Assembly (NCBI GenBank): GCA_024305405.1 | Contig: JAKNDB010000075.1 | Coordinates: forward strand, 806,001 to 870,000 | Direction of reading: 5' to 3' | Source of the DNA: Dirofilaria immitis | Lineage: Eukaryota > Nematoda > Chromadorea > Rhabditida > Onchocercidae | DNA: 64,000 nucleotides | In this document: positions 53,936-64,000 of the stretch, one piece after another | Layout of the letters: the number at the start of each line of letters is the position of its first letter | How positions within the stretch are numbered: the first letter of the stretch is position 1 | Translations under genes and position numbers: made by a program | The notes under the pieces: model-generated | The model's input: only the letters and a program-made list of their open reading frames with translations | What the model was told of the DNA's origin: nothing | Database searches by the model: none

Positions 53936-54336
53936 AAATAGTAGCGATAGCACTAATTGTAGTTGTGTTTTATTTGTTATTGATTGAATCAATGAGAGTG
54001 TAAAAATTCACGTATTAGAATAATATATCAAAGAGTAATTATGAACATTAATGATAGATGTTATAATTTTTTAATTTTTTTTTTTGGTAGAATATACGGT
54101 TTAAATCACTCTGATGATAGCTAATTGCAACGAATTAGTTTCATAATTCTTTTTTTCATTTTTTCGTAACCGCTAAACTGATGATCATTTTTAAGCCGAT
54201 GCTTTGTTAAAGTATCAGATGTGTGCTTTTTTTTTTTTTTTTTTTTTTATTTCATTGTTAGGTTAATGATAAATTTTGAAATCGATGGTAAATGATTGTG
54301 TCGGAAATTGTGGATATTTTTTTCCTTTCCTTTTCC

Positions 54337-54377
54337 CTCTCTCTCTCTCTCTCTCTCCCTCCCTCTCTCTCTCTCTT
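54337..54377. repeat. (CT)n microsatellite
   Basis: CT units with two CCCT interruptions, about 290 bp upstream of the p66 start codon. Confidence 0.88.
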
Positions 54378-54664
54378 CCAAATTTATTGTATTGTATTAA
54401 AAATTGTGTATACTTTTTGCTGAATTTTTCTTTATTTTTGATTTAATTTCTGTTAGAATTTTTGATTTTTATTATATTTTAAATATTATTGAACAGTATT
54501 TAGTAGGGGAGGGAGGAGGAGGAGATTTTTTTGAAAATTAAAAAAGTTTAATACAGGTGATGTGAAATAATTGTCGTAATGGAAATCTTTTGTAAATCAC
54601 TTTTCTTTCATTAAGTTATTATAGTTGGTAATGCACAAAACGATTCAGTAACACATCCGAAGTA

Positions 54665-57600
54665 ATGGCAACGAAATCGGAACATCGATCAACAGCAGAA
54701 GGTACCTCAAAAGGGGTTAATGGTGCAGTTGATGTGCATACTTTAGAAGCAGAAACATTCAACGGTTTTGAAGAGGTTTGTAATTAATTGATTGATGTGA
54801 AGTTTCAGAATTTCAATTTTAATAGTGAAATTTTATTTGGAGGTAAAGAAGGAGCTAAAGAAAATTTATGGATTGTAAATAGAGTCAGATAAGAAAGTAT
54901 ACTTTGAACCAAAAAGTCAAGGTCAAAATAGTGTTGGTGTGCAGTCATTTGTTTAAGCAGCTGTCCATTAATAAAAATGTTCAAATTAATAAATAAAGCA
55001 AAATTCGTAGGCAGTTAGATTTCGAAATTTATGCTAAATGGAAACGGATATTCAAAATCTGTATCTGAAATGAGTTTCGGAAAATTTTCAAAGTTTTTAA
55101 ATTATGGTTACCTTTCTTAACAAAATAAATTTTTGATGTAAGCTTTGTTAGTGAAAGAATTTATTTAATAAATTCATTTTTGTTTTCGGAATTTCCAAAA
55201 AATTCACTGGCGATAGTAGGTTGATAGATAGGTCCAAATTTTTAAGGAATTTCTGAAGTTTTTGTTTGTTCTTTCTCGCATTATTAGTTATTAATTAATC
55301 GTATTCGTGAGTTCCATCTTCACTTTGCTATAGTTATATTAAATTTCATTTCACCTTTCAAGCGCCGATGGAATTGTACTGAAATTTTTTAAATTCGAAA
55401 TTATGTTTATTTACTTTCTAGAATGGAATATGCCATGAGTCAACATCTTCAAGCATTGATCAAGGTGGAAATGGAGATAAGTTGCCATCAGCTAGCGACG
55501 GCGATCTATCACCGTCATCATTACGTCGGAGTACACGTGCATGTGCATTAAAAGCTGCAGAGCGCATCAAACTGAAAGAAGTATTAACACCGGTGATGGA
55601 TGGTGTAGCATCTCATAGCGTAAGTATCTTCGTATTATCTCGGCATAAATGAAAGAAAAAAGGCAGAAAAATGACTAGAAAAAAAAGACTCTGGATGAAA
55701 ACTCGAATATGCGATTTAGTAAATGATTAAAGGACAGTGTGTAAACTCTTAGTATTACTAAAACTGCTTCTGCGCTGTGCGCATATCAACGACGATATCT
55801 TCGAAGATTTAATGTTAATCTAATTGTTTTCATTCCATACTGTCATAGGTTTAGTTGAGATTTGTAAGAGTATTTGATTCGAAGATCTGAAAGTTTATTT
55901 TGCAAATCACTTAATTAACTTCAATTGTATATCTCACTGATAAGGTATTTTATGTCCTCAAAAATATTACCGAATATTAGATTAATAAAGCATAACATGT
56001 TCTGAATAGTTACGCGAAGAATCTGAGTCTGTAATATTCAAATGATTCTGACTTCAGTTTGTGCTAATTCAACCAGCAATGGAATGTTATTTTATTGTTA
56101 TGAACATTTTTAGAGCTCTTGTTGGTTCTGCATTCATTGATAGCTAATTTCTTATCTTAATATTTAATTAATAAATTAGACTAGTAATTATAAACTTGCT
56201 ATGATTTCAGGGTGAGGGTTATATTTCTGGAATCGAAAATGATGATGAAGAGCCACTTGTGAAGAAGAAGCGTTATGCAGAAGGTCGGACTTTGGATCAA
56301 ACTGATTGTAAATTTGGAATTAAAGTTGAAAATGATGAAGTATTACTGATGAGTGACGAATCCGAATTATCAAGCTTAAACGATACAGAATTCGAACAAG
56401 TCAAAAAGGTTTTTGATCGGGTAAGTAAGTAACTTCTTGCGTGCTATGGAAACATTTAGTTCTCAAATGAATTAAAAGGGAAGAAGTTGTTGAGAAATGC
56501 AATGAATATAAAATCATAATTTATGACGTTTTTATAATGTCTAGTATGATCGAAGAATGTCACAAATTTAAAGTTGAAGTAGGATTTTTTTGCTGCCCTA
56601 TTTTGATATCACGTTTAATTGGTGTGGTTAAAAATGGTTTTATTTCCACAAAATGACGGAAACGATTTTTTTTCGGTTTCTCATTCAGTGCAAAATCAAT
56701 GTATGTGTAGGCTTCAATGGATAAATGGATGGATAGATGGGTGGAGTTTAATGATTATGATTGCAGACTTTGCATCGAGAACAAACAGATGAACAAAAGA
56801 AGGAGCGCGAAATGATGATTAAAACTCTGGAAGCTGAGCTGAGGAGAGAGGAAGCGAAACTTTCTATGCTCAGAAAGCTACGAATAAGTCAACAACATTC
56901 CGTGAAACAGGTTTTTTATAAGTTTATCTTAATAAGGTAATGATATTAATAATAATCATAATACTGGTAATAAAAGCAGTGTGGTAGTAATGCTTATGAT
57001 AATGATATAATACTGGTAGTAAAAGTAGTATAGTAGTAATGCTTATGATAATGATATTGATTTGTGATAAATTAAGCCACTGATCAGGAATACTTGTTAA
57101 ATTAATCACACAACATATGATATCTAAAATGATTAAATGATTTTTTTCACATATCATTCGTTGATAGATGCTTGTTTCAAATAACTGTTCTCTAATTTGA
57201 TAACGTGATAGGTTATGAGTAGTTTTTTGATGCGCTTCATGAAATAAATGCCGAATTATGCTACATGGAATTGTTAAAAACTACTGTAAAATTAATAACG
57301 TGAGTTGTGATGTTACGAAGTACATAGGATACTATTTTAAACGTCGATTTTTAAAGTGCTGATAAATTACAAGGAATATATCAGCTTATTGGCATACAGC
57401 AAATTCTGAGTGCAGAAGATTAGCAAAAATGGGGTAATTTCGAATAACTGAATCTTTTGTATTTATACTAAACATTAGGAATGTTGATAAATGTTGATAA
57501 CATATGTGTATATTTAATTTTTTCAGATACAAGAAGCAAATATTCGAAAACTGACAGCTAACGTTGCTCAAAATGGTAGTGGCCATGCTTATAAACCACC

Positions 57601-58720
57601 AGTTGCAGCTGTTCAAAATCGATCCACATCTAATAGTCATTCAAAAGGTAACAAACATTCTCTATCTTTTAATTGGATTATAATTTATAGATTCTAATTT
57701 ATCCTAATTTTTTTACCACAGGTCAGATACACTTGGCCGCTTTAATTATAATAACTATAAGCCTTGTTAAAGCATCGTGCATATGTCCCATTCTTCCCAT
57801 TAGAAAATAAATGAAGCATATGTTGCATGTGTTAAATTAAATTTATTGTCCGAAGTAAGTACAGGCTAAAAAATTTGGAATTGAAATTTATTTTATATGT
57901 AATTCAATTATTGCAGAATGTAGTTAAAATTATTTATTGAATGCAGCTGTAGCTTAAACATTGATGCAGCAGCTTAACATAGTTTTCTGAAGAAAAGAAA
58001 CCAATGAATTTTTAATATAAGCGAACATAAATAAAATGCAGCTTGGCATAAATTTCTGTATTATGGCTTCTACTAATAATATTTTTGCTAAAATTTATAG
58101 CATCAACTTCTAATGCATCGTCGCGTGCAGTTGCATCTGCTGCATCAGCTGCAGCAGCACTAATGAATTTGAATTTGACACCACAGCAGCAACAGCTATT
58201 ACAGAATGCAGCTAAAAGTGGCTTGCTTAATACAGCTGCAGCCCAAGCCTTGCTGCAACAAGCTCAGCAGCAAGCACAAGCTAATAACGGTAAGTCATTA
58301 ATTTTCATATAAGTCTAATGCCTCGTGTTGTGAATCTCTTACCCATTCAAAAATTTAATATTTGCTACATTAGTTTATTTAATTATAAATCATTCCTCTG
58401 CATTATTAGGCATTAAATTAAAGAATAGCTCTTGATGAAAGAGTACATAATGTAATGATCGTATTATATTATGGATAGAAGTTATACCAACTTTTTCAAG
58501 AAAGTGCTGATAAGAACTGAAGGTATAAGCGATTGGTTGAAAAGCTTAATTATGGATAATTAAGAAGTATCTTGCGATGGCTGTTCAATAAAACTGTTTC
58601 TTTGTTAAATAAATATTTCTTTCTTGGACGTAATGTATTATTTGAAACTGGCAGTTTTAGGTCGCTTAACTCAACATGCAGCAGCTTTAGCAACCGCAGC
58701 ACTTCTTTCACAACATCAGC

Positions 58721-58760
<40 letters not shown>

Positions 58761-61364
58761 GCAACAGCATCAGCAACATCATCATTCACGAAACAGTGCT
58801 GCAGCTGCATTAGCCGCTAAAGAAACTGCTGCACAAAGAGCTGCTGCAGCCAAACTTGCATTACGAAGACAGTTGGAGCAACAGTTACTACAAGTATGTC
58901 ACTATGAAGTCTTTCAAATACTAATCGATTTTAGATTCCTTTATTTACAGGAATTTTCTCTATTGTTGTATTATTTTATGGAAATTCAGTATTATATATT
59001 ATTATTTCTAATTTCTTAATTCTCAAATATTCCATCTTCAACGATTTCGGCAAAATTTCTTTTTGTTCATTTCTTTCTTTTTCAATGAGGTAAGTTACAT
59101 ATTCCTACAAATATTATTTAAATCTGCTTAACTTCAGATTCCGCCACCTCGGCCTCCACCTCCAGATATGCACTTTATTCCTAATGGTAATCAGCCTGAT
59201 TTTCTAATGTATTTGGGTCTGGATATTGCTGTGCAAAGGTTGTTGAAAGATAAAGTAGCAACCAGGTAAGCTTTCTTTCGATGAAAGAAAAATTTTATGG
59301 AAACTGCTATTAACAATTATGCGGTATGGTATTTTTTCAAATATGGTGCTGACATGCATAATTTAAACCGCTGTAACTTATTATTCTCCGGTGCATTGAA
59401 CCGGTGTATGTACGCATATGGCTGTACACGTACATGTCATCCGCAATAAGATCACCGAAATCACTCGAAATTTTATCGATCCAATTATTTCTAAAGAAGA
59501 ATTTTCAATAAAATTTTGATTTCAGACGTGTCACAGAGGGGCCTTATCTATGCGAAGAATGTGGTACTGATTTCACACCGGTTTGGCGTGCCATCGGAGC
59601 AGACGAAAATTCACTAAATCTATACTGTGATGCATGTGTGAAAGCGGCACAAAGAAGAAATTGCGTCAGGAGCATACAGCATTGCTGAGGAAAGCTTTCA
59701 ATAAAGTTATGGAAAAGGAACAAGTAAGAACGATAGTTCCATAATTTTTCTGTTTCATATTATTTTTCGATATAGTAGAACTAGCTTTTGATACCAGTAT
59801 TAACAATAACTCATTTTGGCACAGAGATTATGGAAATGATGGTTAATTATTCATTTCACTTTAGGAATTGGAAAAGCAGATAGCGGAAGGCAAATTCGAA
59901 ACGGCTGTGCCTTCATCATCAACACCTCGCTCATCAACACCAGCTACACCACCTCTTAGTGCAGCTGCTGTAAAAACAACGCCTTCTTCATCCGGTGCCT
60001 CAGTTAATGCACCAAAAGCTTCTACTTCTTCTGTAAATATTTGCATGTTTTAAGTAAATGTAGTTGCACTACTGAAATTTCATTTATTGTAGAAACCTTA
60101 TACATGGGTATCTTTAAGAGATTTTGTTTTGTAGACAAGCCATCAGCAACATCATACCAAATCAGGTTCATATAAAAGGCCTGCAACAACGAGCAGTAAC
60201 ACTGCAACGCAAGCTGCTTCACAGAATGCTGCAGCTGCTGCTGCTGCTGCCGCACTTGCTGCTGCAGCAGGTGCAACTGGTACGAGTAATTTCTTGCAAC
60301 AGCAGATGGCAGCAGCGGTAGCGCTTCGGCAGACAAATCCCATGCTTGCAGCTATGATGGCGAATCCCTTGCTCAATGCACCAAACATGTTGCAGGTACA
60401 AAAAGTTTTGATTTATTTTCTCCCTATTTTTCAATTAAAAATAAAAACATTTCGAATTATGAAGGAGTTAAATAGAAAGTTGAAGAAATAATGAATTTTG
60501 AATTCTGATATGCTCGAAGCAGTAAAATCATTTTGGTAGTTGAATCAGGAAGGCTAGATCAAGATATTTTTCTGAAAATTTCAAGCAAGTCTAAAAGAAA
60601 TATCGGGTATATGACTAGTGATCTCTCAACGACTTGTTTTTGTGAACCGGAATGTAGTTGTCATTGAAATTTGGTATATCGATATTCATCTATTATTCCA
60701 CTCAGAATCGTTGTAATATGGTAGGAAAAATCCCGTAGATATATTGAACGTCTAATTTTTTGCTCAGAACATACGTAAATTACAATAAGCTCAAAATCAA
60801 AAACAGTATTAGTTAAAATTCGCATGAAAAAGCGTTCATACAGTTTTAACTGTTTTTTTTTAATTTTTTGTGCTAATATTTGACTACTTCTGTCAGGCAG
60901 TAGTTATTTAATCGCAGCTGAATATAATCAAATAAAAGAAATTATATTGCATGATATTCTAGTATTTTGAGTAATTTAGGGAGAATATTTTTGTATCTCA
61001 TTGATAACAGCGTGTTGTGTTTCATTTTAGTATTCATTGTGTTACTGCTTATTAATTAGTTTATTTTCAGCTACAATGGAATCCGCTAATGCAGCAACGT
61101 TTACCCAATTTGGCAATGGCAGCACTTGCTCAAGCAGTTCAAAATGCCCAACAAAGCAGTGCATCTGGAAATGTTGCATCGAATGCTGCTGCTGCTGCAG
61201 CTGCAGCTAATCCGTTGGCAGCATTGGCAGCTTCAATGAATCCTGCTGCTGCAGCTGCAATGTTTAGCAGTAGCCCACAGATGGTACGACAATTACAGCA
61301 AGCACAACAAGCGATGCAAAGGAATTTCCTATTAGAATATGCAAAAAGTCAATCGAAGAAATGA
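54665..61364 (+). CDS. dcp-66: p66/GATAD2-like NuRD subunit with GATA zinc finger, ~751 aa
   Basis: Exons: 54665-54775, 55422-55619, 56211-56420, 56767-56910, 57527-57647, 58101-58289, 58661-58893, 59138-59265, 59526-59723, 59865-60032, 60135-60395, 61071-61364. p66 proteins bridge MBD and Mi-2/CHD4 modules of the NuRD/MEC deacetylase complex in the nucleus. Evidence: the coiled-coil CR1 (about 181-216, LEAELRREEAKLSMLRKLR; human LKEDLRLEEAKLVLLKKLR), which binds MBD2; the pre-finger PDMHFIPNG and YLGLDIAVQ (human FIPS and YLVGLEEVVQ); and the CR2 GATA finger C454-x2-C457-x21-C479-x2-C482 with GTDFTPVW. The linker has 17 Gln (58717-58767) and many poly-Ala/Gln stretches, and the C-terminus is Ala/Asn/Met-rich. 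Exon 9 lacks one base at the A-run 59658-59660. As written it ends at TGA just after the finger; with it, QRRKLRQEHTALLRKAF is restored, matching the human QKKALK-EHT region. The loop between the Cys pairs is about four residues longer than in human GATAD2A. Confidence 0.92.
58717..58767. repeat. (CAA/CAG)n polyglutamine tract in p66 exon 7
   Basis: Seventeen consecutive Gln codons, nearly all CAA with three CAG, within the coding sequence of the p66 gene. Confidence 0.95.
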
Positions 61365-64000
61365 CGTCCTTGTCAACGGAGGTAAACATTTCTCCATTTG
61401 GTGATATGAAGTGATATATATGCATATGATATGGTATATTATGATATGGTATGGTAACGGTGATTTGGTAGGCGCATATATTGTTTGCACTCGGGAATCA
61501 TTATGGGTATTTTTATTACATCGACAGTTTTAGGTGACTTGATTCAACTGAAAGAATTTACTGATTGCAATATTTTAATACCTTTATCATCCCATCTATC
61601 ATTCCTCTCGCATATTCATTCTCTTGATGGTAAGGTTAGCATATTTATGAATATTGTTAGGATGGTTAAAGATTCGAATTTTGTTATCCTAATAAATCTT
61701 ACAAAATTATTGATATTATGGGTATTTTGATAGGTACTTTTTCAATTGTCACAGTCGTGATGTTACCATCTGAGAGTTCTTCCATTGGCTTGTCCTTTGC
61801 ATTGGATTTTTTTACATTCGTGCCCGATTCCAGAGCAACGACTCATCTAGATTTGTTTTCCGTGGGAATCTTCTAGACGTGATGAAAATTGTAGTTTTGA
61901 TTGATAGCTGGATCAGTTTTTTCTCCCTTATGGAAAATAAATATTGCATACTGGTGAAATCTGTCTCTGTCAAGTTGTTCGATATAAAACGTCAAGAAAT
62001 TACAAACAGGACAGATGGACCGGATTTTGATTTGAAAGGCAGTTCTTCAAATCCTGTGAACAGAAATTTTCAAACTTTACCCAAAACTTTGACCGCTAGA
62101 AAAGGGAAGCTTTGATTATTCGTTGCTGCTGTAAACTCTTCTTGGTCAGTTTTATTGCTATAGGTATCGTGATATTTGTAAATATAAGTGTAAGGTGTGA
62201 TCCATGATGGTTTTCTCTTCGAATTGAAATATTTGTGCAACAATTTTTTAAAGTAGATCTCGAAAAATTTATGTTTTCCGGGCAGAATTTAGACTACGCA
62301 ATGGACATCATGATGTCTGCTGAAATCAAAGATAAGAAATTGTTTGAAGAACCCAGGAAAGAACTAAGGAGATTATCGTGTGGAAAAATTTCACAGAAAT
62401 TTGATTATTTGAGATTCATCGATGAATTTTGAGGTTTTTAGCAGACGTAATATCATTGATATCTATGAACTATTTAATGATTTTATGGAACGTATTGCTG
62501 ACTGAATGGACAGTAGACATGATGCAGTTGTTAGTTAATCAGTTATCGTCGATTTCAGTAAGCTAGATAAGCCTTAATTTGCCTGCAACTCTCTTTTGGG
62601 AAATTCTAGTAATTTACGATGATTTGTATAACTTCGATTTATATAATTTTTAAGTATTAATTGGTTATGGGATTGTTTTTGTTGCGTTCGTTCATCTTTG
62701 ATTGGAATATTTTTATCATTTCTTTCGATATTCAAATAATTTTAATTGTTGAAGTGGATTTCCTTGAAAATTCGTTTCATTATTTGTATCGTCATTTTGA
62801 TCAGAGAAAGATGTGCTTTCAGGTTGAATTTTTCGAGTTGTTTTATAATTTTTCCTTTTGAAATTTTGTTTCTTTGCAAGCTCATTGAGAATATCAGTTC
62901 AAGATTGATAGCTGATAACAGATATGTAACAGTGACAATTGTTGCCTAATTATTTCTATCGAGATTTGTTTTTGCTCCATAAAAGGTTTAAATCTAAAAA
63001 AGTAATTTTATTATACGGATTTTTTCGAAAGCAAGTTGCCAAAATATTTCTTTTGCTATTCTTTTCGAAGTTAGTTTTTGCAATACAAAGTTCTTTTCAT
63101 TTCTTTCTTTTCTTACTCGTGAAGAAAAGTTTTAAACTAAAAAAAAAAAAAATTTGGAAAATCTCGTTGTGCATGTTTGACTCGACACAATTATATAAAA
63201 TTTGCTCGATTCAAATTAGAAAATTCAAATTTTTATTGGTAGTAAATATTTCCGACAATGATTTCATAGAATCATTCTAGTCTCGCTGAATCTGCAGAGC
63301 CAAATTTATTCCAGGAGAGAATGCAAGAATATTTAAGTGAGACTCTCAAATTCTCCGGAGTTTTAGTACGTTATCTGCAACGTGACTTTAGTGGTAGTAA
63401 TTGTTTCTATGTTTCATAGTTTCTCGTCTCAATTGGAACTTTCCAGAATTAGTTACCCTGAACTTCCAGAAATTCAGAATCTCAAATAATCGAATATATC
63501 AAATCGTCTGAATTTAACAGGATGATATACTTTATTTCTGCACAATTTCTTCTGACCGATTCATCTCCTTTCGTGTATCTCATTGATTTTCATTTGATAT
63601 CTTTGCTTTTATTTTCTCCTTAGATTAAAAAAAAATATTGTGGATGCTGCGGTAAGAGTTTTCTTGAATGTAACCTATGTTTCAAAGTATATTATTTAGA
63701 AATTACACCTTAAAAACACCATTAATAAATGAAATTCCCATGAAATATTAATAATTCATGGGATGAAATTATATGACGATCGATTTTTATTTCTCATGGC
63801 CAATACCTTCAGAATAAATTAAAGCCTAAGAAGTTAAGAAATAACGCTAACTACTATATTTCTCAATTTAAGAAATGAGATATTATTATGCATCTTTTGC
63901 CAAGAAATTTAAGAAATTAGATAATGGTTAGAGCAGTATTCGAATAGCTGCTTCATTGTGACATTCTATACGATTCAATTTACTCATTTCATAGTTATTG
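61365..64000. other. Downstream flank of p66 gene, no gene supported
   Basis: This is less repeat-rich than the desert and probably includes a long p66 3' UTR. Open frames at 61485-61730, 61879-62115, 62235-62432 and 62939-63280 (+) have no recognisable homology or splice support. A 48-codon open stretch ending at 63420, behind a CTAG at about 63280, looks slightly coding-like but could not be linked to anything. Confidence 0.55.

Larger units (their letters stand above)
28776..54664. other. 26-kb gene-poor, repeat-dense region
   Basis: No exon with recognisable protein similarity was found on either strand across this stretch. Open frames here are short and either encode homopolymeric peptides or follow repeat arrays (for example 41647-42027, which reads the 27-bp repeat as FIFHSIRK). 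Arrays are listed separately. Between them is AT-rich sequence rich in TTATCA/TGATAA. A slightly GC-richer stretch at 53330-53460 could be the distal promoter or a non-coding first exon of the p66 gene, but this is conjecture. Confidence 0.7.

Noticed and set aside
60124..60434. Overlapping ORFs on both strands in p66 exon 11
   Set aside because: These are shadow frames of the Ala/Gln-rich coding exon.
61485..62432. Several ORFs downstream of p66
   Set aside because: No recognisable domains; most likely 3' UTR or intergenic chance frames.

Overview
The window looks like nuclear DNA of a parasitic nematode, most likely a filarial or related spirurid species; I cannot name the species from sequence alone. 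It is very AT-rich and its genes are broken into many short exons (24-237 bp) with GT..AG introns. The proteins match conserved metazoan families and, from memory, four of the five recognised genes (usp-5, hint-1, cpz-1, dcp-66) have C. elegans orthologues on chromosome I. I saw no rRNA, tRNA, CRISPR, bacterial operon or transposase.

Layout. 1-2555 is AT-rich with no gene seen. 2556-5968 (-) is a six-exon gene for a ~217-aa protein I do not recognise. 7038-7232 (+) is a doubtful 64-aa ORF next to a cluster of bZIP-type TTACGTRA sites. 7917-13929 (+) is a complete 12-exon SLC38A10-like transporter gene. It converges on 14800-21891 (-), a 17-exon gene for ubiquitin hydrolase USP5/isopeptidase T. 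That gene is divergent from 22652-24084 (+), a three-exon HINT-family nucleotide hydrolase, which converges on 24562-28317 (-), an eight-exon cathepsin Z (cpz-1). From about 28.4 to 54.66 kb there is no recognisable gene, only AT-rich DNA with a very high density of microsatellites and minisatellites, including six identical 85-bp copies. 54665-61364 (+) is a 12-exon p66/GATAD2 (dcp-66) gene of the NuRD/MEC complex. 61365-64000 holds no gene I can support.

The genes do not form one pathway. USP5 recycles unanchored polyubiquitin, HINT hydrolyses phosphoramidates and acyl-adenylates, cathepsin Z is a secreted or lysosomal carboxypeptidase linked to moulting in nematodes, SLC38A10 handles amino acids, and p66 is a chromatin repressor subunit.

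The most consequential observation is that seven conserved exons in four genes each lack exactly one base, mostly in or beside a short homopolymer. Splice phases and protein conservation are restored if one base is allowed at each site. This looks like systematic under-calling in the assembly rather than pseudogenes, and any automatic annotation of these genes would be broken. I did not find a convincing new biological system; the repeat-rich desert with recurrent ACGTA cores is the least explained part.
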